DNA from: Pelodera strongyloides
Taxonomy: Eukaryota; Nematoda; Chromadorea; Rhabditida; Rhabditidae
DNA: 64,000 bases
Assembly: GCA_036852015.1 (NCBI GenBank)
Contig: JAANDG010000014.1
Coordinates: 434,001 to 498,000 of the forward strand
Reading direction: 5' to 3'
Shown here: one piece after another, positions 34,585-46,900 of the stretch
Position numbering within the stretch: the first letter of the stretch is position 1
Layout of the letters: each line of letters begins with the position of its first letter
The notes under the pieces: generated by a model
Seen by the model: only the letters and a program-made list of their open reading frames with translations
Database searches by the model: none
What the model was told of the DNA's origin: nothing
Position numbers and translations under genes: made by a program

Positions 34585-37500
34585 TTAATAATTCAAGCAA
34601 GGCGACGAGTTGTTATTCATACTGTACATTGATGGGTTATCGTATACGCTTGCAACACACTTTAGACGGTTCGCATCGTTTTGCGCCACATATTCCTCGG
34701 GATAGAAACCCTGTTCAAAGTAGGGAATGATACCTGAAAGTCAGTAATTTGTTATAGAACTATAATAATTTACATGAGCAATTAGAAGTAAGGTAAAGGT
34801 GTTGTTGGACCCGTCTTCGCAAGAGAACTGAACTCCGCGCGGGTCCCGTGCCTGCTCTAGGTTTTTGGTTTCAGTTAGTTCGTTTCAGCGATTGAGCACC
34901 TTTTCTTCCGCAATCGAAATTGCTACCAATGTACTCTAAGGAAAAGGCTTGTTCTGCTCGGGGTAGGAGTCGAACCGACGAGAGCCGCAGGGCCTAGCCT
35001 TCTCTGCTCTTGCGACAGCGCCTTAGGCACTGCGCCACCTGCCCCCTAATTGGCAGTTGGCTGAGAGTCATGCTCACTTGTTAGCACTGACACCAGTTAA
35101 CAATTGTCTAAGGACTCAAGTTTGTTATTTAGAGTAATTGCTTATTAAGTACCAGAGGGCTATCGCCGCCTGAGGCGATTTTCAAAGTCTAAAATAGGGA
35201 CATCAGTGATCACACTTATGTGAAACGTTTGCAACGTATCTTGGAAATAAAATTCGAATTTCGTTTGCTCAAGACGGGGCTCCGGCTCTCCTTTTATAGC
35301 CTCTTAGATATTCTAATTTTCGTTGCGTTCACACGCGGCTTCACACGCGGCTTCAAACAAAAAAGTAAACTCTTCCCCTTTATATAATAAGATTTGATTA
35401 CCTCCATAATTAGCCGGGGCGCAATTGCAAGGCTCCTCTCTCCATGTGGTACCCCAGTCGGGTTGCCAAGACAAGCTTTGAGGAATAGCATCAAGTTGTT
35501 GGGGCATTCCTTAACAATTTCATTGACTTATTCAAAAAGACAGACTCACAAAAAAGCGCACTTAGTGAAAGATTCACATGTTGTAGGTTGTACACATTAG
35601 AACATAATTGCACTAATGGCTTATGTTTGGCTTTGGGCGCAACCGTAAAAAGCTGCTAATTTGACTAGATAATCCACGAATCCACAGCAAGTGCTCCTTC
35701 GCCAAAGCACAATACGACCAGTCAAGACAATGCAAAGAAAATACAGAATTACGACTCTGGACGTAGCATACAAAAAATATTTAAAGCGAAATACCGACGG
35801 ACACGTCGAGTAGACCAGCATTCTTATGCAGCGTATGCAGCGTATGCAAATGAATATAAATTAGAATAAAAATCGAGCAAAATTCGAGCAAATTAGCATC
35901 ATACGTAATAATTCAGCTGTCAACGATCCGTTTCAAAAACCGGCCGGTATTTCGCTTTAAATGCTGAAAACAAGGTAATGTTCAAGATCGAGCCCCCCCA
36001 GCAAAAGGTTAATAAAGCCAAAAATTAAATACCTTTACAAGTGAGAAGTTTGTCGGCTCCCGCTGGCACATTGAAATACTTGCAGAACCACTTGAACGCC
36101 TTGATACGTCGAGATTCACCGGGACCTGCAACGTGACACGTGGCGTACGAACAGCGTAGTTTCTGAGTGCATTGGGCTCGCAGGCGGCTCGGTTACTGCG
36201 CGCGTGCGATGTAAACAAGGTGTGCAAAACCAAACCTAATGGCTCAAAGGCTAAGTAGCAAGACCTGAAGTCTCCTAAGGGGTAGCCAGTATTTAGTCAA
36301 TGGGAAAGTTTGAATGGGAAAGAGTACCTCCTGGCTCAGCTGAGTCCTCTCCGTTACACTCGTTATTGATTATCAGTGATGTCGGGCCGAAAATTGGACC
36401 TGTATAGCCAGCCGCCTCGTTTTTCGGTCCACTATTCCACGTGCCTAAACTTCAGGATGTTGAATACTTAAAATTCCAACCCCCGATGAGTTAATGAGGA
36501 TTATTCTTGCCTGTACTCCTACATAAATCTTACCATCACGGAGTTAAATGCACCAGTAAATACATAAGTCAAACGTTGGCAAAAGGATGCAAAAAGGCTG
36601 GACTCGGACCTTGGATGTCCAAACCAAAATGGGTCCTTACCCCCACCACACCAGTAAGAGCAAGTACGGTAACTTAACTTACCCATCACAATATCGTGCA
36701 TGGCGGGCTTTGGCGGTTGAGGTGTCATGTAGAACCAGAGTGATGCGAGTACGGCAAGTGGCGGGTCCATCTAATTAAGAAGCAATTAGCTTAGCTCTGG
36801 TTTCAAGTTTAAAAGTCATTAGAACTGAATTTTACTTTAGTGAAGAAAAGACCCCCTCTACTCTGTGGGCTCTGTTTCTTTCGATCGTTGCATTGTTTTC
36901 TTATTCGGTAAAACAGCCGCTTTAAAAAACCTTACGTATTTATGCTAATTTGCTCGAATTTAGCTCGACTTTTTTATTCTAATTTATGTTCATTTGCATA
37001 CGCCGCATACTTTCAAAAATCGGCCGATAGTTCGCGTTAAACGCGTAAACTCGCCTTGGTCATGACCAAATTCGGTTCGGTCAACAGATCCACAGTGATA
37101 TTTACTGTTCGAAGCCAATCTTGGAACATTGCATAATTGTAGTTGTACGAGATCTAAACCACTCCGATTTATATCTAAAAAGGGCAACTCGCCTAAACTA
37201 ACTAAGACTAGAAATTGGTCACGATTCTGTTGTACTTTTTACTTTTTATGTTAGAAAAAACTACTTGTATAGCGCCTCGTCCAAAGTAGCATCCAGTGAA
37301 CATCGGCTGTCCGTCGCTACCAACAGCGGTTCCATTTGAACAAGGAAACCAGTAGCTAAGTTCGGCACTTGCACCGCAGTACCTGAACGGTAGGAAATTA
37401 TAATCCCGGTAAATGTCAGTGAAAACGTTTTTCAGAGCTAATTTCAGACATCTGCGGGCGTTTGACCGTTTATCTTCAAACATTTGCTCCTGTATTTGAA

Positions 37501-40500
37501 ATAAGGCTTTCCAAATGAAAGCGTAGACGTAGACAAATGAAGAAAAAGAAAATAAAGAAACCTAATTTGCGGACACTCATAATCCTGCCGCGTTGCACCT
37601 ATGACCGTAAGACGTCTTCAGAATAGCAGAAAATGTACATATAAGACATGGTAATGCTGTCCAGCATTATCATGCAGCTGGTGTCCAGCAATTCAAAAAC
37701 CACATGTAATACCGCTTTAAAATAAAGAAGAATATGTGGAAACTCACAATCCGGCTGCATTGCACTTGTCACCGTCAGCCGGGGAGTATCCGGGAGACTT
37801 CTGATCGAGAAAACTGCTAGTTGGACCGCCCTCGAACCAGTTGTAGAACCCTCCACGGTAGAAACAATTGGCGGCGTCCGTGTTCGAACGGTGACCACTT
37901 TAAAGTTTAAAGGGTATAAATTCATGGGTAGTCTTTTTTTTTTGTTCGGTAACCGGTACCAAATGGTTTTCTTCGGTGAAAACAATTTGGTGGCCGGCTA
38001 ATTTAATAATAATTTATTGACACATTATATAAAATATATAAGTGTGCATCATATAAATGATGATGAGAAGGTTGGCAAATTAAGCCGCATGTAACGATTA
38101 GCTTGAGGTTCGTTTATAAGAAAAGAGTAACACCTTGCAACAAATCAATTACCAATAAGATTGAGTGTTTCGCCATAGTTGATTTTTTGAATTTTCGTGC
38201 ATTACCTCAGGAAATAAAACAATAACATAACACACACAATAGTGAATTATAACATAAATCTATATACTACGGCATGCCTAAGAATAGTTTCTACCTAGCC
38301 ACCTTTCTCAAATTCTAGCATCCGTAATATACCTCCACCCGCAGTAATTCGAATGCGCTATGCACGAAAATTCATGTACCTACATACGGGTTGGATTTTT
38401 TTTCTTTAAAGGGAGAGGCCCATGAGAAGAAAGTTTTCCTCAAGTTACTTGTACAGAATGTCCGATACTTCGGAAATATTACCGTGAAGTCCGCATTGCT
38501 TGAAGCCTACAACTCACACAGTTATTTCCCGCCAAACAGTTCGACCAGGTGTAGTCAGCAACTTCAAAATTCTTTCTCTATATAATAATGGTCAAACGAA
38601 TAAAGATCATTCCTACGTTTATAAAGAGGAGTTTCCAATAAAGTAATGCCCCAAAAGGGCAAAAATTGTTTCTGGCTACGGTACCTGGCCGAACTGTTTG
38701 CCGGAGAATAACTCAGTGAGTTCTAGGCTTCAATCATTGCGGTTTTCACAGTAATATTTCTGAAATTCCGGACATTCTGTACAAATAAATTGAGGAAAAC
38801 TTTTTTCTCGTGGACCCATCCCTTTAAAGGGTGAGGTCCACCTCAGAAAACAAAACAGTTATTATTTTTATTAGATTCCCCGTGTCTGTATCTACCAGAA
38901 TAACTAAAACAAATTTGGCAGAAAATTATTTCCAACGAAATATGGAGCAAAAAATAGCCCTCCAGTACCATCTTTACGATAGGCGTCGATGGGGTGTGGT
39001 GCATGATAAACCGCGCTCTCGCTACCGTTGTTTGGGGACAATGAAAGGGCGGGATTATGACTGTGCGTTTGTTGCTTTTTTAAAACCATGCGTTTTATTT
39101 TTTTGCCAAGCTGAACAAAGCACAATTAATCCCGTCTTCGTCATTTGTATTGCGTTGTAGTTATTTTAGAACATATTTTTTGTTTGTAATTGTTTTCGAA
39201 AATTTTTCAAAAAAAATTTTCGTCTCAACCAACATGTAAAAAGGATACCAGGCTACCGTAATCCGAGGTACTCAAGCTGGACCATTTTTTGCTCATATTT
39301 CGTTGGAAATAATTTTCTGCCAAATTTGTTTTAGTTATTCTGGTAGATACAGACACGGGTAATCTAATAAAAATAATAACTTTTTTGTTTTCTGAGGTGG
39401 ACCTCACCCTTTAAGTTTAGTTTCGGAGAAAAGTACCGGCACCCTTCTTACAAATAACGTGATCTCGGCATAAGTAATAAGTGCTGAGCAGGGTCATTCA
39501 TTTTCTGATAAAGTTTATGGGATTACGATCTTACGAGGGATCAACTACTTTGTTGTATCATACTGCTTCAGAGCTCCTAAACGGAGCCAGACTTGAAATT
39601 ACTTTCCTTCAAACAAAGACTAAAATTTTCAAAAGTTTTTCAAAGCCCTGAACTCGTATAGCTTTTCTTTTCAGAATATCTCATAGCTTAATTTATACAA
39701 CTTTGTAAGCAAATGAAGATTCTTACTTATACAATCCAGCGTTATTTTCTCCTGTCTCCTGCACAGCGTGCGCGAAGAAAGAGGCCAGGTCGCGGCGATA
39801 ATTTTCCGTCGCCGAATAGATCTGACAAGGAAATTCTTCAAAACATTTTGACAATATGACAAGGAAATTCTTCAAAACATTTTGACAATATGACAAGGAA
39901 ATTCTTCAAAAAGTAATTGTTTCGCATGACATGAAGACAATAGTATGATGATGCTTTGTTATTATCTGTGAATCTGCGACTTACTCATTGTAATTAATTT
40001 ACATTTGGCACATTTGGCTCTGTTTTTTTTCTAAATAAAAAGTTAATATAAAAAAACAATCACACAAAATGTCAACTACCTACAAAGGGAACATTCTGAA
40101 CAATAAATTCCTACTATACACACCGAGGTGGTAACATTGATCAAATGTTTTGATTTCGGATTACCTGGATGACGTCACTGTTTAAGTAATTGAAGTACTG
40201 TAACTGATTACCGTATTTGGTGACGAGGTTCCGAAATTGGGGAAATAGCGGGCCGCGATCACGAACGCCTCATAGGAATAGGGCAAGCAAGGGTGCGGAC
40301 CGTGGCCCAGGTTGGCGAACGGGAAGAGGTCCTGTCATTTTTATATATATTTTTATTTATGGGCTTAAGTTTTTTTGTACATAGCACCATTGCCATAATC
40401 ATTAGCCTGCGCAAAGGAAATATATTACGGTCATGAAGCAGTGTCTCTAGCTCTAGATATATTACCAAAATGCACCAAAAATTTCTTCTAATAAATTTGT

Positions 40501-41339
40501 TTGCATTCAATAAATAACAGCACCATTACATTTTTAAACTATTTGTAGACTGCAAATGAGAAATTTGTTTGAGTCAAAATTTGTGACATCAGGGACAAAA
40601 ACTTTTTTACTGGTCTTACATGATGACTTACATGAAACATTTCTTTAGTAAACCATTGCTCGAGTTGAGAGGGCGGCAGATTGTTGGGATCAGTAGGGTG
40701 AGCACAATTTGCGGGGGCTCCCGGGCCATACGTTCCAGCCTTCGGACAGTCTTTAGCACTTCCCGTACCACCACTATTACCGCCAGTGATTGCTGCAATG
40801 TCGGATAAATCACATACATTTAATTGTGTAAAAATCGGTAGATCGCCTCCCGAGTTTAGTTACCCTTAGGCTAGGCTTAGGCTTAGGGTTTAGGCTTCAA
40901 GTTGTAGTATTAGATTGCATTACCAATATAACCAATTACCAATTATCAGCCCAAAACTATTTATGTTGCCAAAATGTGGAGTCAGAAAAAAGTTAACGAA
41001 TATTTGTGCCAAACAATACCGGATTACGTAATCATATATCATGTACGTATACAGAAATCCCAGTTATCACAGAAAATTCGGAAATTCTACATAATTTATG
41101 AAATTGGATGTAAACAAACCAAGTATGGGATTGTAATAAAACTTACAATTGGTATCAACGTCCGGCCTTGTTGTCTTATGAATCTCCTCGATTAATTTGG
41201 AAATATTTTGAAATCTTGGCGGGGGAAGGGTGGCTTCGTTGTTAGTAGAACATCCACTCCCGGATATCTCATTTCCCGAAGTCACATTATTTAGTAATGC
41301 AAACGCATGTATTAGAGAATAGATCTTGTCAAAGAACAT
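34585..41339 (-). CDS. GH19-type chitinase-like protein (12 recognised exons, ~496 aa,  5' end uncertain)
   Basis: Hydrolyses beta-1,4-GlcNAc linkages in chitin (family knowledge); in nematodes likely cuticle, eggshell or food chitin. Exons on the minus strand: 41339-41147, 40792-40632, 40331-40212, 39821-39727, 37897-37748, 37382-37265, 37153-37055, 36770-36683, 36444-36328, 36125-36033, 35509-35402 and 34733-34585. Phases close throughout. Diagnostic segments in order: LGHGPHPCLPYSYEAFVIAA, FFAHAVQETGENNA (ETG region with the first catalytic Glu), CFYRGGFYNWFEGG, GCYFGRGAIQ, ISYNYNYAMFQ, GPIFGPTSLIINNECNG and ESRRIKAFKWFCKYF. A Cys-containing C-terminal extension follows. Intron 7 starts with GC rather than GT (ACCAAG, then GCGAGT). 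The acceptor before exon 5 is weak. The first exon's ATG sits directly after CTATTTAG, so either an upstream signal-peptide exon is missing or the site is trans-spliced. A hydrophobic stretch near 43112-43150 is a candidate but lacks an ATG. Confidence 0.87.
34955..35046 (-). repeat. tRNA-like sequence in chitinase intron 11
   Basis: On the minus strand, GGTGGCGCAGTGCCTAAGG (A-box-like) and GGTTCGACTCC (B-box), with partly pairing ends (GGGGCAG/CTACCCC). It resembles a Leu/Ser tRNA with a long variable arm, but the anticodon stem is broken. Probably a SINE head or pseudogene. Confidence 0.5.
35781..35960. mobile_element. Palindromic TTAA element, family A
   Basis: A 180-base near-palindrome in chitinase intron 10. 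Starts TTAAAGCGAAATACCG and ends CCGGTATTTCGCTTTAA. Confidence 0.82.
36921..37040. repeat. Rearranged family A element
   Basis: Carries the family interior (ACGTATTTATGCTAATTTGC, TCATTTGCATACGC) and a degraded right end (GATAGTTCGCGTTAA). The left arm is mostly missing. In chitinase intron 7. Confidence 0.6.
37998..38080. repeat. (ATTT)n-tailed repeat, copy 3 (diverged)
   Basis: AATTTAATAATAATTTATTG then ACACATTA..GTGTGCATCA and ATGATGATGAGAAGG. Weakly matches 16353-16425 and 25560-25655. Confidence 0.35.
38406..38827. mobile_element. Palindromic TTAA element (TTAAAGGGAGAGGCCC ends)
   Basis: A 422-base inverted repeat in chitinase intron 4. Arms share GTACAGAATGTCCG, TCGGAAATATTACCGTGAA and AACTCA blocks in inverted order. 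The right-end TTAA is also the left-end TTAA of the next element. Confidence 0.82.
38824..39414. mobile_element. Palindromic TTAA element (TTAAAGGGTGAGGTCC ends)
   Basis: A 591-base inverted repeat directly abutting the previous one. Left TTAAAGGGTGAGGTCCACC, right GGTGGACCTCACCCTTTAA. Arms pair for about 130 bases (AAAACAAAACAGTTATTATT and others). Short ORFs on both arms are mirror images and not genes. Confidence 0.85.
40862..40898 (+). repeat. Short TTAGGC-like (interstitial telomere-like) stretch
   Basis: In chitinase intron 1: ACCCTTAGGCTAGGCTTAGG followed by CTTAGGGTTTAGGC. It has four near-copies of TTAGGC, the telomere unit of most nematodes. Very short, so chance is possible. Confidence 0.4.
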
Positions 41340-43902
41340 CTAAATAGATAACGTTTTTCTTGATAGAATATTCTTGCACCCGAAAACAATAAGACTTCGA
41401 CATAAGTATTTGCACATTTGTTGCAAAAAATGCAAAATTACGGCATAAACATGTAGAACAAAATTATTGGCGCTTCCTGAATGGGCAACACAGGCACAGA
41501 TTCAAAAAGTGGGTACCTATTCCCTTTAAAATCAAATTGTGTAAATATAATGGAGAGTGTGAATTTTTGAGGCTAGCCGAAAACAGGAAATAAAAATAGG
41601 AATAGGGAAGTGCGAGGCAGCCAATCCAATCTATATCTCTGCAGTAGATTAGCTATCAATTAAACTACTGACCAGTGGGTTTGGCATAGGAATGTTGATA
41701 TGCAATATGCTTTTGCATAGATTTTAGTAGACACGTCCATTGCTTTGATAAAAAGTGTATCTTATTGCTATAACTCGCAATGAACGACCAACACGATAAC
41801 ATAAAAAATAGCACAGAAAATAATCGAAGATGCTAGCAACAACTCCCAGAAGAATGGTCGTTTGAACATGGCGCGAATAAAATGTGAATATCGTTTTCGC
41901 GGGCGCGCGGCCCGCACCTAAATGGGACTGCGCGCGACGGGGCCTAAACTAAACACACATTGGGACGATTGGGACTCAATTGAGCTTTGCGGCCGTCCAA
42001 CACACATTTCTGACCAAAAGAAGGAATAGACACTCATGCATGCAAATATCAACAAAATACCATGTTTTCGGAGCGATTAACTTGTATAAAATTTAGAAGC
42101 AATTTCTATATCCATAAACTAGAGAGTTCTTGTAGCCAAATTATAACTACATTATTAAATTATGAAAGTTATAAAGTAAAATCAATATTGCACTATTACT
42201 TCAAAACTTCATAGTGATACAACATGCTTATTATCATATGTTTGACTGAAAGGTTGTGGCCAAAAGGCACTTTAAAGTGATACAGTACGAGTACGTCCTG
42301 GACTGCGTACCACTATGAGCCTGGACTGCGTACCACTATGAGCACCTTTGCCTCAGGTCATCTGTTTGTTTGCGTGTCAGTTTTGTTCTGTCTCGTTTTC
42401 ACGATTTTGACGAAAAAACAAACGTTGCGCAGAGCTTACCGCAGAAAGACAAGAGTTTAGTTGTTTTGGTGAACAGGGAAGCTGTCTTCAGACATAATAC
42501 ATGACAATTCTGCTAGTACACATGTATTTCGAGTGTAAGAGTGGCCACCAAATAATAATTTTACAATGTGAAAGCACAGAGCAATGTTAGTTTTAAAGCC
42601 GTATTGTGCCTACTTTGGGAAATTTGCATAAGACACGAATTTCCCATGTATCCTATGCAAATTTTTGGTGCCCGCCCGAAGCTGCCCGCGCCAAATTAAC
42701 TAGGATGCATAGGATATTCGTATCACATGCAAAACTTATGGTTGGAGAGAATTTTTTCCCCACTTTTATACTAACTATTTATATATCCACTTCAAACCAG
42801 ACATATGTCTATTCAGCCAAATTTCAATATTAAAATTTTTGTGCTTTTCTCGTATATCGGAACAATATGAAAGCATAATAAAGCATATAATAGAAGCACA
42901 CAGAAAACAGCTAATATTATTATTTTTCTCGTTGAAATTCGGTGAAATTTGAATACTCTGCATGTTGCTTCTTTGTTGTCCATAGGTTACCGCGCGTACC
43001 TATTGAATATTTCCCATACTTCCGGCTTAATACTAATAATTTATGTATAGCAACATAATATAATATCAGGCCTATCCACCAAAGGATGTAAAATGGTTTA
43101 TTTACACTTACACCAGCCAAAATATTAATAAAAAAGATGAAAATGAGCAAAAAAAACTGGAACCAATGAATTCAGTTACGTGTCCAAGTTTTTGTTATGT
43201 AATCAAGGTAAATATGGGCACCACCTCCCTCCGATCGTCGGTCACCTAAAAACGGTAACGGTATATGAATATGTGATCACCACTAGAGCGGCAAGCGGTC
43301 GTCATTTAGGTTGGCCCACAAAAAACCGTCGCCAAACCGTCGCCAAATCACCCCCCGTTGCCTATGGAGTAACATGGAGTAACGGCAAATAATAGCTCAG
43401 TTCCGCTCTAGCAGCAGTGCATCCGTAATGGTTCGAGTTCTACTTCGACCTTCGAGTGTTGCGTCAATCGCCGCAATACTGAATTCTAGCTACTGAAAAT
43501 TATTTGAGACCACTTCTTGTTAGATATGACGGTTTTCCGTGAATCCTTATCTGCAACTAGCACGCTGAAACCTATAAAATCACACTCGGTATGAGGCTCC
43601 GCGATAAGCTTTAGGAAGAATTGTTTATGAATAATTTATATTTACTGCCACTTTAATGTATTCGTATCATAGGATTATGTGTTGACGCTCGCGGAATTAG
43701 GTGCTCAATAATAGGCCGATTGTATCATATCTCGGGCTTATCCATGTTTGAAATGTAATAAATTTTGAGGTTGCTAGTCTAATGTGTGATATTTTGTGTT
43801 TCACGGATACTAGACAATGTAGTACCTAGTCACTCCAGTTTCAAGTGAAAAGTGTAATTGGGAAAAAAAAGGATTTTTAACGAATTTTATATTCTTACAC
43901 AG
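41340..43902. other. Intergenic between the chitinase and transporter genes (divergent)
   Basis: Both flanking genes read outward from here, so both promoters should lie in it. Seen: a 23-base direct duplication at 42297-42342, a CG-rich patch near 41900, a degraded palindromic repeat around 42595-42725 sharing GGATACATAGGA-like blocks with 48961-49130, and a CCAAATGG/ACCGTC patch at 43230-43370. A hydrophobic minus-strand stretch at about 43112-43150 followed by GTAAGT could be a signal-peptide exon for the chitinase, but it has no ATG. Confidence 0.4.
42297..42342. repeat. Two-copy 23-base tandem duplication
   Basis: CCTGGACTGCGTACCACTAT plus GAG, twice in a row, exact. Confidence 0.95.
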
Positions 43903-46900
43903 ATGGTCAAGGATCAATCAAAGTTTGAACCTTCGTTCTATCCATTACTTGTTGGCGGACTTCTGGCTCTTTCAATAAACTTCAACTATGGTTACTCAAT
44001 TGCCTACCCCAACACTCCGGTTGACCATTTTAAAGGTGTGCTTATAACTTATAACCATATTTGTCACGAACACAGAAAAATGCATAGCGTGCAAGGCGGA
44101 AATCAGAAAATTAGAATACGGTAAATCGTTTTCATTGAACACCTAGCCCGTAATCGCTGTACTACCACATTATGGTATATTTTGCATTCCAAATGTTTCA
44201 GAGGCCGGTTCCAAGAAAATTTACCGCTGGGGTAGGTTACAGGCGTCTCCTGTCTCCTGTTTAGGTTTAAGTTTAGCGTGCTCTCTCGGCTTTCTCTCGG
44301 GCCACAGCAGGATTCATCTAACCATAAATAAACAAAAAAAAATTTCGTCGTGATCATGTAAAACACGATAACATTTATATATTAAACATTACATTGTGTT
44401 AGGGTTAGGCGCCACTGCGTGTAACCGAATTAGGAGAGAGACGACGTATTAAAAGAACTCTCCTCCGGGAATTGAACCCTCGACGCGCGTGGTGAGCAAC
44501 AGCGCTAACCACTACACCATCCACCGGTGAAATATTAATTCGAATATTCTTCAGACTTCATGAATCGCTCGCTCTCCAAACCAGGACATCCAATGACCAA
44601 ATCATATTACAATAACTACTGGGAATGGATACTCAACATTGCCAATATTGGCTTTTTCATGGGCACGTTCATCAATCCATTGCTAAGCGATCGATATGGG
44701 CGGAAAGGTAAAATATTTCACTTTTAGTTTAGCTTGCAGGGAAAATAGACTACAAGCTCCTTACCGTCGGCTTGCTTGCATGAACTAAACAAGAGAAAAC
44801 CTATCTCGTCAGGAATTACGCTAGGCACAACGTATACGCAATTAACGCAGAGGAATTGTGAACAGAAAAGCATTGTTTGAGGAAGTGTTGAATTATTTTC
44901 AAGTCGTGTTTAGTTTTCAGAAGTTTCAATTGTTCTCAGCGGCCGTTTTTAAGAAAGTAACTTTCTCGGAAACTTGATTCTAAAATTTCTTTTCAAAATT
45001 GCCAAGAGCCAAGACACTCTTTCTTCATAATTATCTTGAAATTTGGAGATCGGAAACAACCTGTTGCACCCTTTGTGTACGCCAAATTTTATCTGCATTT
45101 GGCCAATAAAACAGCCAAAAGATCAACAAAACAAAATTTTTTACCACTTTATCAGTTTTTGTCGTATTTGACATCATAAAATGGCTGCCATTTGACTGAT
45201 AACTAGATTATAAATCAGGGCGTTTGAAATTTATTGGAGGTTTATCCATAAAATTGACCGCATTCATGGCACGTGGTTTTGAAGCTAAGATGTATTATAT
45301 AAATAAATAGTGTGTCATTTTGTGTCAGAGATGCACAGGAATGTAACACAAAATTCAGTTTTCGAGTAAACGTTTCACAAACCACGTGACACCCCCAGCA
45401 GGAATAAATCCATAATGGGCCAAGGTGCCAATAAACAAAGAAACAGACAAACAAACAAACATACAAACGTTTCCGTCTCTTTTTAGTTGGTCTCTTCGTC
45501 GGGAGCGTGTTTAACTTCATATCGGTGGCACTTCGCTACGTATCGATTTGGCAGAATAGTCCTGTTCTATTATTGATCACCAGGTTGACGTCGTCGGCGT
45601 GCAATGCCATAATACATCCTGTATTAATCCTATATCTCCAGGTAAATACGCTGTATTCACACGCATCATATGCGAATAACTGCTCGATACGGCGCGATTT
45701 TTAGTCTAATCATATACATTTGCATACATCATATGGGAATGCAGGTGTCAAACATATGTTTGAATTTGAATTAAGCTAGAAATTGGCCTGGTAGGTCCTT
45801 TTTAGTCATGGCGATTACCTATAGGGGTGCCGAGTTATAATCACGCATAACGGGAGTTTCAATCTACGCCAAATTGAAGTGCGAACATGAAAATATCTGT
45901 CCTAATGTGATTTACTCCAGGAAAGCGCTCCAAAACCATTACGTGCACCTCTCTGTTTTATTGGAGATATGATCTACGCGTCGTCATGTTTGTGCTGCAT
46001 GCTGCTTGGTTGGTTTTTTTTCTTAGCATCTATTTCAAAAAGGCATTTGTCCATCTCAAAAAAGTATCTCGCACAAGAAACTACTTTTTAATTCAGTTAA
46101 TTGCCGATTCACTCTAGTGTGAAAACCAAAATAAACCAATTTTTTTTTGAAAAATCACGTCCTTTTTCCTAGGTCACGATAACATTCTCGGTCAGCATCT
46201 TGCCACTTATTCGTTCGTTCCGGTTATACCAGGTATTCTCGATTTTCAATAAAAAAAAACATTTCCTGCAAACAATTCTGTCTCGTCGGGGTTCTTCGAC
46301 TTTCACACCTTATCTCTCCCGCACTAACTTAATTCTACGTTATATTAAAACGAAATACCGGCCGGTTTTTGAAACGCATCGTGGACAACTGAAGTCTTAC
46401 CAATGTTTTCTTACCAATAATTTGCTCGAAATTAGCTCGATTTTTATATTTTATAATCATTTGCATATGCTGCATAAGAATGCTCACGTACTAGATGTGT
46501 TTCACAAACCGGCCGGTGTTTCGCTTTAAATTCATAAATTTCAAAAAATTCTCATAAAGCTCCAACGACTAAAGCACATGAACATATAATTAGTGCAAAA
46601 ATATTAGAGTGTTGTGGCTGCGGTATGACGTTTGTTCAATTACGTTACAATATACAATGTGTGAACTCGTTTCAGCACTCGTGTCCTGTGTATTTCTACT
46701 ATTTGTCCCGGAAACTCCCAAATATCTGGTGCTGAGCAAGAAGGACACGGTATGATTCAAGCTTCAGTTTTCTACTTTTTTACTGCCCATAGCCATTGTT
46801 CATTGCTAACAGCGCATCACACTGCTACATGTGTTCACATGAAAAACTGCTTTTCGCCAAGAAACAGTCTAATTGTAAGCTTGTTATCATGTTACCCTTA

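Noticed and set aside
34955..35046. Functional tRNA-Leu/Ser gene
   Set aside because: A and B boxes are present, but the anticodon stem does not form and the acceptor stem has a mismatch; called tRNA-like only.
38831..39407. Two near-identical ORFs on opposite strands (MRSTSENK start)
   Set aside because: They are the two arms of a 591-base palindromic element, so the similarity is self-complementarity and not a gene pair.
43112..43150. Signal-peptide exon for the chitinase (hydrophobic stretch then GTAAGT)
   Set aside because: It fits in phase and strand, but the apparent start is TTG, no ATG precedes it and linking exons are unknown; kept only as a candidate.
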